Counted from the stretch's first letter, positions 33,595 through 45,300 are shown. The stretch is 64,000 nt of DNA from Thelonectria olida (GCA_020736575.1 JAGPYM010000045.1:124001-188000); one strand, 5' to 3'. Made by a program: numbers and translations. Notes: a model not told the origin generated them from the sequence alone.

Positions 33595-33837
33595 TATTTG
33601 ATCGATGTTGAGACGAACTGATGTCAAGCGAAGGAACCAATGAGAGGCATCATTTCCTTTCCAGTCTTCTCCCCGCTTTTTGGCTCATGTTCATTATCCA
33701 TACGAGCAACCAGTGGTCTTCAGGGCTCATTTAGGTATTAGGTGAGTATAAAATCATCCGTTTATTACACCTAACTAGTTAGAAGAAATCTATCTATAAT
33801 AGTTACATGCAGAAAATAACACAATTGAATGCATTCA

Positions 33838-35007
33838 TCAAGCCTCCACCTCAATCCCCTGTATCCAAACCTTGCGTATCCTCCTCGTAGCATTAATGTC
33901 GTCCAACGGATTGCCTTCCAGCATAATCATATCAGCCCTCATGCCGGGTTGCAATGCGCCGCGGTCCTGCAAGCCAAAGACCTCGGTAGGAATCACCGTA
34001 GCAGCTCGTAAGGCCTCGCGGTTTGTGAGCCCAGCGCGAACTAACAGTTCCAGCTCGCTGTGGAGGCTCTCCCCGATAGAGATGGGAGAATGAGAAGTCT
34101 GGTTAGCCTCAGTACCGGCACAGATGCGTACCCCGGCATCATGGAGCTTCTTGACGTTGACGAGCGCATACTCAAAGTCATATATACCCGGATCATCGAG
34201 ATCCTCGGATAAACGAGGAAAGGGACCTCCGCCATGGACCCCTCGACGAAGCATGGGCGCCTTGGTCTGTCTCATACAGAGAGTCGGGACACAGGCAACT
34301 CCCCGCGCAGCCATACCGTTCACTGCCTCGTCGTCAATGATGCCGTTGAGCGGCACTGGCGTAATGACGTCGAAACCCGCCGCCAAGGCGCGAGTAAAGG
34401 CTCCGGTCTGGGTTGCGTGGGCAATGGCCAGCTTCCCGTGCCGATGTGCTGCCTCGACGAGGGCGGCAAGTGTAGGTTCATCAAACCCTGGGAGGTCGAC
34501 AAGAACCTTGATAAAGTCGGCCCGGTTGGGCCCGGTAACGCGGGAGATGACGAATGATTCCGCATCAGAGGGCAAGTGGACAAATCCCGTCTCGCGAAGG
34601 TTGTAAAGATGGTTCGGCATGTCGGTCTGGGCGGCCGCTACAGTTCCTGACGCCAGGTATGATGGTAGGCCTATCTCCGATTCGGAGGCGGCACGCATGG
34701 CCTCGATCTCTGGTGTTGTACTGCACATATCGAGGACGGTGGAGATGCCAAACGAAGCAAATACCTGTAAGTCTGTTTCTGCAGCAGAAGTGTTGATGAA
34801 CGAGTCGATAAGGGCCGGTAAAAGTATACAACCGGTCCCTTCAATGATCGAGTCGAGGTCGGCGGGTACATGTTCCTCAAGACCGGCATCGCCGTCGACC
34901 TCGGCGCTGATTATCTCGCCTGGACTGGCACTGAAAACGACGGTAGCAGGACCGAGCAGCTCCTTGCCGTTGAATACAGAAACATACCGAATAGTAATAA
35001 TAGCCAT
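33838..35007 (-). CDS. Amidohydrolase-family protein with degenerate metal site
   Basis: A minus-strand single exon. I choose the Met at 35007 (MAIITIRYVSVFNGKEL), the normal start of this fold; the frame is open up to 35118. Family features: an N-terminal beta-sandwich, GCILLPALID, FASFGISTVLDM, LVEAAHRHGKLAIAHATQTG, DAGVRICAGTEAN, LTNREALRAATVIPTEVFGL, then GALQPGMRADMIMLEGNPLD. Imidazolonepropionase-like amidohydrolases bind metal through HxH after PGLID, two later His and an Asp. Here HxH is replaced (IDSFINTS), the second late His is replaced (TPVPLNG) and GTDA reads GTEA; only the AHA His is kept. The protein is full length and undamaged, so a non-hydrolytic or altered role is likely. 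Confidence 0.82.
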   Translation of the reverse strand: MAIITIRYVSVFNGKELLGPATVVFSASPGEIISAEVDGDAGLEEHVPADLDSIIEGTGCILLPALIDSFINTSAAETDLQVFASFGISTVLDMCSTTPEIEAMRAASESEIGLPSYLASGTVAAAQTDMPNHLYNLRETGFVHLPSDAESFVISRVTGPNRADFIKVLVDLPGFDEPTLAALVEAAHRHGKLAIAHATQTGAFTRALAAGFDVITPVPLNGIIDDEAVNGMAARGVACVPTLCMRQTKAPMLRRGVHGGGPFPRLSEDLDDPGIYDFEYALVNVKKLHDAGVRICAGTEANQTSHSPISIGESLHSELELLVRAGLTNREALRAATVIPTEVFGLQDRGALQPGMRADMIMLEGNPLDDINATRRIRKVWIQGIEVEA

Positions 35008-35199
35008 CCAAAAGGATGATCGGGGTATCGGCTGGGGAACTTGGATGAAAACAGGAGAATATGGTAAACCCTGTTGCCGAAATGCTCTGATGCTCTTTCC
35101 AACTGAAGTTTTCCACATATTAATACTTGTGATAGAAAATAGCCTGAGGCCGAAAGTAGTTTCTCTGTCTATCTACTGACCACTGAGAGGGTAGCACCA

Positions 35200-35795
35200 G
35201 GAGGAGGATCCAGCGTCAGGGGCGGGAACCAAGCGGTCATCATGCCAGCATTATGATGCTGCATCGCGGCCTCAACCCCCTAGGACCCTTTCGAACGGAT
35301 GAATGTCGCTGGGACGACTGACACTAAGATGTTGGCATCATGGAATGATTTGTTGTACGAGGTAAGTGATACAGGTTGGAATTGTTATATTTATTGCCTC
35401 CCTCGCTCTTCCAAGTCAAACGGTGCAGATATCGACCAATCTCAGTTTTCAAGAATCATGCAACACTCTATCAGTATTTTCCACCACTAGAAAAACAACA
35501 CCCACAGATTTTTGGCTCTCTAGAGTCGCAAAGCCAACCATATAGTCAATGGGACAAACCACAGCTCGTCTCGGTGGCCGCCGTGAGAAACAGGTATTGT
35601 GCGACCAACAGAATGGGTATTAACTCGGGATTAATTACATACGCGCTAGAGTCTTTTGCTTGGCACATTATGTCAGTCTCGTCGCACCTTGCGCCATTTA
35701 ACTTATTTTAGATGCAAATCCTCCCGGTCCTGGCCGTAGAGATTACCTGGTACAATCTGGACGTCTCGAAAACGGCCCTACCTACGTTATGGATG
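35200..35795. other. Intergenic, no gene seen
   Basis: Flank shared by the amidohydrolase promoter and the 3' end of the bZIP gene; nothing else seen. Confidence 0.45.
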
Positions 35796-36728
35796 CTACT
35801 CGCTTTGCATCCCACGGATGTAGCGCTGGAATCCATTCTTGAAGTAGCTCTGAATCAGGGTGCAGTTGCAGTCCGAGTGAAGCAAGAGTTCACATTTGAG
35901 CCGGTAGATTTCTGTGGTCAGGGCCTCGACGTCGCTGCTCAGCCTAATGTGATGCTGTTCCATCTTCTTCTCCGCAGATTTGAGTTTCTCGTTATCCTCT
36001 CGCTTCCGGGTGCGACATCGGTTGGCAGCTTGGCGGTTTCTCTCGAGTTTTTCATTCTTCCAACCTTTGCTCTTTGTGGAACCGCGGCCGGCCTCATCGC
36101 GGGGGACACTGCTGAGGCTAACTTGATTCTTCCCCAACTGCTTTGTATCTTGGTCGAGAGTAGACTTTCGCCTGGAACTCTTTGTAGGGGGAACTTCGTC
36201 TGAAGGCGGTTTTATTCTTCGACGGGGCTGCGTCTTGGGGTTCTCTGTCGTTTTCTCGTGTTCTAGTTGGTTATATGAGCTCGACAGCGAGTTGTTGGGA
36301 AATTTTGCCGCGTTTTCTTGCTCTGGGCTTTGGAATTTGGCCGTAAAGCTCCGGTAACTCTGGTCAATCTGGCAGTCTGTTTGGTCGCTGTGAGAGGCGA
36401 AACCAGCGTCATCGGGGGCCGAGGCATGTTGTGACAGCGTTCCAGCGATGTCGTGCCACTGAGAGAATTCGTCTTGATGTTCTGAGGTGCTCGGAAGTAG
36501 AGCCCAGTCGAAAGCCGCCCACTGATTGTTGAAGATATAGGGTACGTTTACATCGTATGGGTTCCAGGTTAACCCAGCTCCCTCGTGTGTGAGGACTGCC
36601 TGGCCATCAGCGGCTTCATCCAGGGCCGTACTGGATGGAATCTGGACATTAAACATAATTTGTGGAGTTTGTACGGCTTGGAGAACCTTTGGACGTTGTG
36701 TTCTCTCATCAAGATGTAATGAATGCAA
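35796..36728 (-). CDS. bZIP transcription factor (ATF/CREB-like)
   Basis: A 310-aa minus-strand ORF. The N-terminal ~200 residues are low in structure, with aromatic and acidic patches (FNNQWAAFDWALLPS) that could activate transcription. The basic region NEKLERNRQAANRCRTRKRE contains the N-x2-A-A-x-R-C-R signature (Cys for the usual Ser, as in ATF types). It is followed by a leucine-zipper helix (LKSAEKKMEQHHIRLSSDVE, ALTTEIYRLKCELLLH) and a HSDCNC end, common in Aspergillus and Fusarium AtfA-like factors. It should bind TGACG/CRE-type sites in the nucleus. A Met at residue 25 is an alternative start. Confidence 0.88.
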   Translation of the reverse strand: MHSLHLDERTQRPKVLQAVQTPQIMFNVQIPSSTALDEAADGQAVLTHEGAGLTWNPYDVNVPYIFNNQWAAFDWALLPSTSEHQDEFSQWHDIAGTLSQHASAPDDAGFASHSDQTDCQIDQSYRSFTAKFQSPEQENAAKFPNNSLSSSYNQLEHEKTTENPKTQPRRRIKPPSDEVPPTKSSRRKSTLDQDTKQLGKNQVSLSSVPRDEAGRGSTKSKGWKNEKLERNRQAANRCRTRKREDNEKLKSAEKKMEQHHIRLSSDVEALTTEIYRLKCELLLHSDCNCTLIQSYFKNGFQRYIRGMQSE

Positions 36729-37668
36729 TGATGGATTGCTGGAGCAAGATTTTTGGCTGCTGAAAAGTCAAGATGACATTACATCAAAGTCAGATCACAA
36801 CTTGAGATTGATGGGACTGAGGACGGCTGGGGGGCGGGCAGGTATGTGACTACTCCCCTCGGCCGTGGCCAAGGTGGTGGAGCTAAAAGAACAAGACCAG
36901 CATATCCACGAAGGAGGGGCGGCAGACCGGTCCGGAGTGTGGGATTCTCACCCGCCTCGAGGTGAAGGTTGCGGGTTGTGATGATGACAGGCCGGAGGGT
37001 TCGCTGATTGGCTATATTTACCGGAGTTGCACACCACTACTCCGTGTCCTCCGCTGGCTGTGATTGGCCATACTCGTGTGCCTAAGCGTGAATGGCCGAA
37101 TCGGAAAATTAACGCGTCAGTGTCGTATTGAGAGTGGAATGAGCATGTGCGAGTGGGAGTCTGTGGGTTGAACACTGATGGACATCGAGTTCCATTGGCT
37201 TTGACCATGACACACGGTTATTATCGCTGCAGCCTCAACCTTACTAGCACACATCGGGTCGGGCGTGGGTGAAAGGACTTGAGTCTCGTCCCAGCAGATT
37301 CTTATCGATCACGAAGTGGCGCAATTGGGGCGATTATTTCTTCCAGTCTGCTTCATTGTCCTCTCTCAACTACCCCCTTTTCTCAAATCCTCAGAACCGA
37401 TGTCTTTGCTCATCGCGGGTGTTTGTGCCCAGCACAAGGCCATATATCGTCACTATGATTGCATAATAAATTACTGCAGCATAAAGCGGAGGGAGCGCAC
37501 TGTGTGGCATGATTTAACTCTCGCCACCACCACGGCGTCTTAAGTTCTTATCCCGCCACTCCTCTATACACGTCTAGCACTTACCAAATTCTCTGGTATA
37601 TTCCATTCCCCTTCGCTAGCTTTACCTTTGTTCTTCTCCCTCTGTGGGGAACACAGAAATCATTTAAG
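36729..37668. promoter_or_regulatory. bZIP upstream region, no gene seen
   Basis: About 940 bases upstream of the bZIP gene. No open frame with support was found. Confidence 0.35.
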
Positions 37669-37948
37669 CTACTTAACTAGCTGTACGTCATGATCGTGAA
37701 AGACGTACTGGACGCTTGAGTCAGGAGAAGGGCAATCTTCCGTCTCTGCTGGAGGGAAGTTACCATTTGATCTGTGGACAGCGCAGGGTTGTCCACCTCG
37801 ACATGATTCGTCAAAAGTAAGCCTTGATCCTCCTTGTGCTACGTGAGAGCATCCGCACACCTTTCGTGCTCTTGAGCTGCTCTGGTGTCTTTTGCGCGTA
37901 GCTTACTTCAATTAACCATCCAGAATGAGACTTCACAAATAGGTTCAT
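37669..37948 (-). CDS. Candidate small cysteine-rich protein
   Basis: Weak candidate of 77 aa. Exon 1 (37948-37907) reads MNLFVKSHSGWLIE and ends at a GTAAGC donor. A 46-nt intron joins in phase 0 to 37860-37669: VCGCSHVAQGGSR, FDESCRGGQPCAVHR, ETEDCPSP and a stop. Five Cys in the second exon suggest a structured small protein. The intron lacks a clear branch point and exon 1 is not a convincing signal peptide. Confidence 0.25.
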
Positions 37949-39149
37949 TACTCTACTTTCCCTGCAGAACGTATCTTCCGACTATAACAAAATAGTAAAA
38001 GCAAGATATCTGGTTACCCTAGCTAAAGCAGTGCTTACTGTATGGCTTCCTGCTCTCAGCGACGGTTAAATGCCTCGATTTCGAGCTCTATGACCTGGAG
38101 ATTAAATCTGGTTTCTTATCGGGGACTATGCTCCCATAATCCTCTATAGAAGGATATAAATTAGTCTTCGAGTTACGACCAACGAGCGAGAGAGCATCTT
38201 GGTATTTGACGGACAGCGGGCTGGCAGACGGGATGGAGCAGCCAGGAAGAATAATCTACGTAGTCATTCAGTGCGGGCGCTATAACGGGAGTGAATGCGG
38301 GCTTGGACGGAGGGTGAATTAGCAGACAAGACAAGTTGGGCATTCAGACGCAAATGCAGGGTCATGACATACGATGACATCCCATGACATCCCAAAAGGC
38401 GAGTCTTAGAACCCATCACCGGATTTATGGGACTACGCGCGCTCTTTTCTTCACACGACCATCCTCCACAGCAACAGAATGCAGAAATAAACATGCACCA
38501 ATCAGAACGGCTTTATTCCGGCTGAAGAGGGAGTGCTTATTTGAGGATTGGTCGTGTTCAGTAGGCAAGCATCTTCGCAGCATGATCCCCTCATGACAGG
38601 TAGGTCATCAGTGCAATGGTATCCGCAGAACTCGCGGTAAAGGAGATTGTTGTGGACTCAATCCTTCCCGGCGACGTAAATTCCTTTGTACTCATCCAAA
38701 GTCTCGTTCTCAGGATTCTATGAGAGCCGACTAGTCCCGTATTTCATCGTGTGTCAGTTCTTTGGCGTTGGCTGCCATTGTCAAAGGTCCTCTCGACTGT
38801 CACAGCCAAGAAGGTCCGTTCTCCACTTTCTCTAGTTGACGGCGCACGATGTCTAGGGACGGTTGCCCACGCTGCCCAGACTATTTCTTCTACAATGGAA
38901 GAAAGGCAGGATGCCCCGCTGGAGAAGCAAACGTCACTGACGGGCTCTTGTCACATGCTCGCTATCTGGTACCCAGCTGTTGGTCTGAGTTGCTTGCTAC
39001 TTATTCAATTTAGGCGTGAAGGCGCCCCAGCAAGTGTTTTTTGCGTGGTAGGAGCTGTGCAAATAACCCACGCCTTAATTCGGCCAGTTCCGCTACAAAA
39101 TGGTCAGACCAACCGCTAGCACAGCTATAAAGTTCTTCTGGCTGATTCG
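37949..39149. other. Intergenic, no gene seen
   Basis: About 1.2 kb of moderately AT-rich sequence. A 122-aa plus-strand frame at 38751-39119 has no domain. Confidence 0.4.
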
Positions 39150-39410
39150 TGGTGATCTCCTCCTTTGAGGGCCCAGCAATAAGCAGGTCGTCCACATAGA
39201 CAGCAATGAACATGTGTCCTTTGACAAAGACTCCCATGTCTGAGATCAACGGCTTGAAGCCTAGTTCCTTGAGGAAGTTGGAGAGAGCTTCATACCAGAC
39301 CCGTGGTGCCTGTTTGAGTCCATACAGCGCTTTTATGAGCTTGCAGACTCTCCCACTTCCATCGTCAAAGCCTTCAGGTTGTTCGACATAGATTTCTTCA
39401 AGGATGGGAA
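39150..39410 (-). pseudogene. Ty1/copia reverse transcriptase fragment
   Basis: Minus-strand LEEIYVEQPEGF, VCKLIKALYGLKQAPRVWYE, LKELGFKPLISDMGVF and FIAVYVDDLLIAGPSKEEI are the hallmark copia RT motifs, including the YVDD active site. Only about 85 residues remain; similarity starts and stops abruptly at both ends and no LTR or integrase is attached. Confidence 0.85.
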
Positions 39411-39419
39411 CCACTCAAC

Positions 39420-42205
39420 GTACTTCAATATATTGAATGGATTGATGATCAACGTCAATTCAACTCAATCAATATCGAGATTTGATTATGTAACACGTCA
39501 ATCCATTTTGATGTTCTGTTGATTGAATGGGTTGAATTTGTTGACTCGTTGATTTAGGGTAACTTAGAAGATTTTGCTGCCCGGACTGTGGCCTTTGGTC
39601 ATAGCCTAGCGGCCGTTTCATCGAGCCAAGTCGACTGGTGGCCCCTGCACCTCACAATTCAGATCACGCTAAGCCCAAGGTAGTTGAGACAAGCCAAGGG
39701 TAATGCCCGGAACCCAAACGCGACTTCGCGATCGCGTCTCAACTGACAAGAAGTTCCGTGCTGCGACACCAAGGCCAACGACGTGCTGTATCAGACGAAA
39801 TGGAACCCGCCACGCCTTCAATGAACGATGAAATCGAGACGCTCTCCCGCATGACGCCTGTGGAAGCTTTCCTAGCAACACCTGCCTCCAGCGTGCGATC
39901 AGAAACACCTCAAGATCCAGAACATCAATACCTCTGGCGGTGTTTCCCCGACCATGTATGGTCACAACGTGTTCGCGATACATCATCTTGGGTATGGAAT
40001 TTTGGGTACGATATTCAGAATCTCAATGGCAGCCGCCGATGGGTCTGCAAACGCTGTATCCAAAACAAGAGCCCAAGACCAAGAAGCTTCGCAGAAAAGG
40101 GCATCCAGAACGCGAACGCTCATTTATTCAAAGGTCATGGAATATGGGCTCCTGCTGACGCGACGAAATCAGCGGCTCAGAAGAAAGCAGAGAAGATGAA
40201 GACCAAAGATCAGAGGTCGATCGCTGATGTGATGAAGCTTGATACTAGGCTCCCACGCGAACAAGAGATTGCGAATAGTCTTGTTAAGAGCTTCGACCGG
40301 AAGCACTTCCAGCGTCTCCTACTGGAATGGATCATTGAGGAGAACCACTCATTTAGCGTCTGTGAACAGGGAAGACTGCGCCAGATATTCGAATACCTCA
40401 ACCCACTTGTCAAGATCACTGATGCCAATATCACCAGGAAGACTATCCGCCACAGAGTTCTGTCAGCCTACGAATTACACAAGGATAAGGTTATAGCGGT
40501 GTTGAAGCAGTCATGCGGCCTGATTCACGTCTCCTTTGACGGATGGAAGTCAGGCAACAGGCACAGCCTGTACGGGATTGCTTGTTTCTTTCGGGATGAG
40601 AATAGCCAGCCGCGCAAGCTGGTGCTTGGCGTGCCTGAATTACGAACGCGCCATTTCGGACACAACATTGCGGCCGAAATACTGGACGTCCTTGATGCCT
40701 ATGGGATCCAGGACAGGATTGGGTACTTCACACTGGACAACGCAGAAAGCAACGATAAAGCCATGGAGGTAATTGGTGGCGAGCTTGGGTTTGTCGGATC
40801 GACAAGGCGTGGGCGCTGCTTCGGCCATACTCTAAATCTCTCGGCCAAAGCGCTGCTGTTTGGCCACAATGTTGAGGCTTTCGAGGAGCAGTTGTCAGGC
40901 GCAGCGGCGCTGTCTGAGGCAGAGCACACACTTTGGCGGCGCAAAGGATCTGTCGGAAAGCTGCACAACCTCGTGGTTGAAGTCAGAAGGTCGGACCAGC
41001 TTACTTATCTGCTGCGGAGCATACAATGTTCTGAATTCGACATGTCTTCGGATCCTAGGATCAGAGCGAGGAAGCCACTCGATTTGATCATTGACAACGA
41101 TACCCGGTGGCTTTCCCAACTGTATATGATCAGGCGCGCCCTCACTCTTCGGCCATTCGTCGAGCAGCTCGTCTTGAAGCATCGTCAACAATGGGAGCAG
41201 GACAATCGGTTGAGGAGGACAGGCAACCTCAGGAAGTCAGCCAAGGAGCCCCGGATTTGCTTGGAGGAAAACCAGCTTACGGCGAATGACTGGGACGTGC
41301 TCGATCACCTGGCCAAGCTTCTTGGGTTCTACGAGGATGCTGTCAAGACTCTAGAAGGGGACGGTCAGCAGCGCAGGCGGAAACGAGGGTGGGTTGGCTC
41401 CTACGGTAATGTGTGGGAGGTTATCCAGGGCTTCGAGTTCCTGTTGGAGGTGCTGGAGGACTATAAGCAGCTTGCGTCTGAGATGCCCGATGCGGAGCAC
41501 TTCAGAATCAACATCAATTTGGGTTGGGAAAAGCTCAATAAATACTACAGCAGGTTGGACGAGACGCCGATCTACTACACAGCTCTAGCGTTGCACCCGG
41601 CTTTCCGATGGGGATATTTCGAGAATGAGTGGAAGGACAACGCGGAATGGGTCACAAAGGCGAAGCAGATGGTTCGAGAAGTATGGGAAAGGGAATATCG
41701 TCACCTTCAGATTGTACGAAATCCCCTGGCCGACGAACCAGTTGCCAAGCGACAGCGGAAGTACTACAACCCGTTTCAGGCGTATTGTGAGCGCACTCGA
41801 CCGGTCTCCGGGTGCAGTATGGTGAAAGAGGAAGCTTCTTCGCCTGACGGGATCGATGACGATATGGACGAGCTTGAATCATGGCAGTCGTCGTGGGAGG
41901 ATGGGGATAACGATGCTAGAGACCCAATATCGTATTGGCATGAGCGCAGACGGCGGTATCCTCGTCTTTCACGAATGGCGTTGGACTTCCTTACGATTCA
42001 GCCGATGTCAGCAGAGTGTGAGAGGTTGTTTGCAGCGGCAGGGCGTATGGTGACGCCTCTACGAAGCCGGCTTGATGCTGATATTCTACACCCCGTGATG
42101 TGCCTTCACTATGAGGCTGTTGGGCTCGCGTATATTACCTTTTTGAGATTTGCGGTCACCGGGCTAGCCTATTCAGATTCCACGTGCAAAGCTCCAACCA
42201 ATTAG
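39420..42205 (+). mobile_element. hAT transposon, left part and full transposase, right end not found
   Basis: The 39420-39560 stretch is rich in short repeated motifs (ATTGAATGG, TCAATC), as in hAT subterminal regions, and abuts the copia fragment. The transposase follows. No matching inverted end could be found between the ORF and the next gene, which begins only about 130 bp later, so the right end is probably lost. Exact left terminus and 8-bp duplication are not resolved. Confidence 0.6.
39800..42205 (+). CDS. hAT-family transposase (BED finger, hATC domain)
   Basis: I choose the Met at 39800 (MEPATPSMNDEIETLSRMTP); the frame is open from 39758. About 801 aa. A BED-type finger (WVCKRCIQNKS ... 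AHLFKGHG) comes first. The RNase H-like core has the first Asp in HVSFDGWKSGNRHS, the second in YFTLDNAESNDKA, and the C-x2-H motif RCFGHTLNLSAK. The C-terminal hATC dimerisation block LDFLTIQPMSAECERLFAAA holds the catalytic Glu, then GRMVTPLRSRLDADILHP. All key residues are intact. The normal end after MCLHY is replaced by about 30 residues read from 30-bp tandem repeats, so the ORF may be fused to foreign sequence. Confidence 0.88.
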   Translation: MEPATPSMNDEIETLSRMTPVEAFLATPASSVRSETPQDPEHQYLWRCFPDHVWSQRVRDTSSWVWNFGYDIQNLNGSRRWVCKRCIQNKSPRPRSFAEKGIQNANAHLFKGHGIWAPADATKSAAQKKAEKMKTKDQRSIADVMKLDTRLPREQEIANSLVKSFDRKHFQRLLLEWIIEENHSFSVCEQGRLRQIFEYLNPLVKITDANITRKTIRHRVLSAYELHKDKVIAVLKQSCGLIHVSFDGWKSGNRHSLYGIACFFRDENSQPRKLVLGVPELRTRHFGHNIAAEILDVLDAYGIQDRIGYFTLDNAESNDKAMEVIGGELGFVGSTRRGRCFGHTLNLSAKALLFGHNVEAFEEQLSGAAALSEAEHTLWRRKGSVGKLHNLVVEVRRSDQLTYLLRSIQCSEFDMSSDPRIRARKPLDLIIDNDTRWLSQLYMIRRALTLRPFVEQLVLKHRQQWEQDNRLRRTGNLRKSAKEPRICLEENQLTANDWDVLDHLAKLLGFYEDAVKTLEGDGQQRRRKRGWVGSYGNVWEVIQGFEFLLEVLEDYKQLASEMPDAEHFRININLGWEKLNKYYSRLDETPIYYTALALHPAFRWGYFENEWKDNAEWVTKAKQMVREVWEREYRHLQIVRNPLADEPVAKRQRKYYNPFQAYCERTRPVSGCSMVKEEASSPDGIDDDMDELESWQSSWEDGDNDARDPISYWHERRRRYPRLSRMALDFLTIQPMSAECERLFAAAGRMVTPLRSRLDADILHPVMCLHYEAVGLAYITFLRFAVTGLAYSDSTCKAPTN

Positions 42206-42270
42206 ATTTAGCGGTCACAATACTAGCCATTTTGAATTTGGCGGTCGCTACACTAGCCCATTTGGGAGTT
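42152..42270 (+). repeat. Tandem repeats of about 30 bp
   Basis: Units starting GCGGTCAC/GCGGTCGC and containing CTAGCC plus an ATTT-rich end occur at 42152, 42211 and 42241, with a degenerate unit between the first two. They span the hAT ORF end and the region just upstream of the large AT-hook gene. Confidence 0.6.
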
Positions 42271-42356
42271 CGTGGTGATCTCAGGGGCTCGTACGGAGTA
42301 GTCATTTCCAGAAGCTCTCCTCAAATCAACCACCGTTGGGCAGCTTGTTGCGAACA

Positions 42357-45300
42357 ATGGGTGAAAGAACCAAAAAGCGCGGTCGACCTCGGAAGTATGC
42401 TTCTCAAGAGGAGAAAGCAAAGCGAGATGCCGCTACAAGGCCTGCCCGTAGACGGCTCCGAAAGACTTCAATGCGCAGAGAATTACGATTCAAAGTCTAC
42501 GTCCCTCAGACAGCGGAAACTGTGTCAAGTTCAACATCACGACAAACTGACTCGCAATCAACAAGCTGCCTCCATCTTACAGATGTTAGTAACATTAGTA
42601 ACTTGGCATGGCGAGCTGATGCCCCGGCGCGTAGGTCCCCAACGGGACCCGCAAGCGGGAATGGGACGGCCGGGAATGAAGTCTATCCACAACCTAGAGA
42701 GTCTGGGATTCACTTGGCTGAAGCGACACCATATCAACACTGGACAGCGCTGCGTCCGCAGCAGCCATACTCGAAATTGCCAGAATTGTCTACATCAAGG
42801 GAGCTGTCCTCAGTGGAAGCGGCGCGAGCCAGCGACGCCCCGGCTCTGATCGATAACGGGGAGATAGGCTGGTGTCCGTCTTCTCCGTGCAACGATGCTT
42901 TCGCATCGCCTAACGCGGATAGCGACGGCAGTGTGCAGCTCATATCCCCGCGACCGAATGACCCGGTCGCCTTGGATATGGAGAGAGGAAATCCAACAGC
43001 ACCCGGTATAGTCGATGAGGGTCTAGCTATACGGCAAGCCGGAGATTTGCAAAACCAGGATGAAGGCGCTGACGGATCAATTTCAGATCCTGAATTCAAT
43101 CCTGACGGTTTTAACTCAGATTCTGACGTGGAGTCGGACTCGGACACTTCAGCTGCCCAGGGTGAGATGGATAACGATCAAGGTCTTCATCATACTGCCG
43201 AAGCGGGTTATGTCCTGGCAAAAGACTTCTTAGAAAAAACTTGGAGTCGCCTATGTAGCTGCCAAGAGGAAGAACACGCAGCGCTGAGTGGACAGATTGT
43301 GCTCAACCTCCAGGAAATGGCCGAGCATTGGCAAGGTCTTGGAGTGCCAGATTCAATTGGCCCTGCGCCGCTTGCACTCGAAGCAAATGAAGCTGAAAAC
43401 GATACTGAGCGCGAAAACGCCGATTTGGATTGGTTCGCAATATTGAGCGGTGGGAATACTCGGCCAATGCTGAACATCAAGGGGTCCCAGAACGACATTC
43501 CAAACATTGAACGAACTTGGGATGTGGATAGCATCATCTCATGGGCTTCTTGCCTATCAATTAATCGGGGCCTTTACGTCTCATATCATCCTCCAGCATC
43601 ACGAAATTTCGGAAACAGCATCCATGTCTTTCATCAGAGGAATCCCTTGCATCTCATCCCCCACTTTCGATTGGGAAGCGGACGACAATCACCCCAGTTT
43701 GGAGTATATGTTTTCTTTCCTGGAATTTCTCACGACTATCGAACGACTACGTACCTTACTAAGGACGAGCAACGAATGTGGATTGACCGCCTTCTTCTAC
43801 CAGCAATTCGTGAAACTTGCCCAAGCGACATCATCCAGCATCATCCTCGTTCTTTCGATGATGTGGAGAGCAAAGCCTACAGTCGCCAGAGGGAAACATG
43901 TGGTGGCATGGTCCGGGATAAAATGGATATGCATCATTATCTGCCTCAAGAATACTTGCAGGCTATTTGGCATCACATGACTCGAAACACCGAGGATCCT
44001 GAACTGGTCAAATTCCGCGGAATGTTCATTGTCCTGAGTGCGAAGAACATCAAGCTGGAAGTAAAATCGTCAACATTTGACGTTTGCCGGACTAAGATCA
44101 TGTCTCATCTTCATCAAGTGTTAGACTGGTCTAAAGCTGACCTGTCAAACACATGGATAGACGTTGGCGTCGAAGATACTGCAACCTCGGACCATTATAC
44201 ATTTTTGTGGAAAAGCCAATGCTTGAAGACTTGGGTTGATTCAATGAGATACAATGCTCAAAAACCGCTGATCTCATCGGAACATTTTAATTGGAATTTG
44301 ACCGGTCAATCCGGTAGCGCCCGGGCTGAGACTCGCCAATCGCATCCCTTACGAAAAGGGGGCATTGCCTACGCTCAACGATACAACGTGAACAAGGATC
44401 TCTTTTCAACAGCCTCTAAGCGCGACTATGGATTGTTCGGCGAACCGCATCTGGAAGGGTTAACATGTCCACCATCGTTGCTTGACGCCTGGATCGTAGC
44501 TGCTCGACAACACCATAATGCCGGGGTGGCGACTTCTAAGAAATCGGCGCCGCAACTCAAGCGGCTTCGGAAGGCCTTCGAAGCCATGAAACATCGAATC
44601 AGACATGCTCTAGATGACTCCGTTGGTACGAGCTTTGGCGTTCGAGAAGAATATCGCATCTCTTGGGAGCTTTTCGTGAGTTTGGATCCTTCCACATCAA
44701 ACCCTCGTGGTTGTCACCGCCCATTCTGGGTGCTGCCAACCGTTCATGTCAACGGATTCATGCGATGGGAATTCAACCGATGGCTTTGTGCCATTGACTT
44801 TGTCCGAGTAAGAGGTAGTAATCGTGACGCCGGCTGGGAAGATCATCAGAGAAATATGATCATGGTCACAATCCTCCTCCGGTCTTTGAAAGCCAGTGTC
44901 AATTGTCACCATATCGCAAAGAGGTCTCAAATGTTCAAAGGTACATATAAAACCAGGAAAGGAAATTCCCTCCGAGGCCTAGATTTTGAAAGCAGCATGG
45001 CTCAGGCAGGCCTTGCCTGGCTCCCTTTTGACCTGTTTAATTGGCAGGACTTCCACCTCCATGACGAGGTGGTTTCATCGACTAGCTTCACTTTCAATGG
45101 GCTTGAGGGTATTTTCAGCAATTGGAAAGGTGTGAATATGGCCAGTCGAGAGTACTGTAAAGCGAGAGAACTACAAAATCGCCTGCGAACCTGCGAACCG
45201 GGCGAACGAGGTGGTATCCTGGATGATATGCGTAAGATGGTCTATCGGCACCTTGCACTCCAGGTGATTAGACAATCTTGTGCCAATCCAGTTCTCGATA

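Noticed and set aside
34124..35179. Plus-strand frames of 160 and 186 aa
   Set aside because: Antisense shadows of the amidohydrolase-like gene.
35712..36203. 163-aa plus-strand frame with hydrophobic look
   Set aside because: It is the antisense shadow of the bZIP basic and zipper region.
42184..42849. 221-aa frame overlapping the hAT end and the AT-hook gene
   Set aside because: Out of frame with the AT-hook protein and without any motif.
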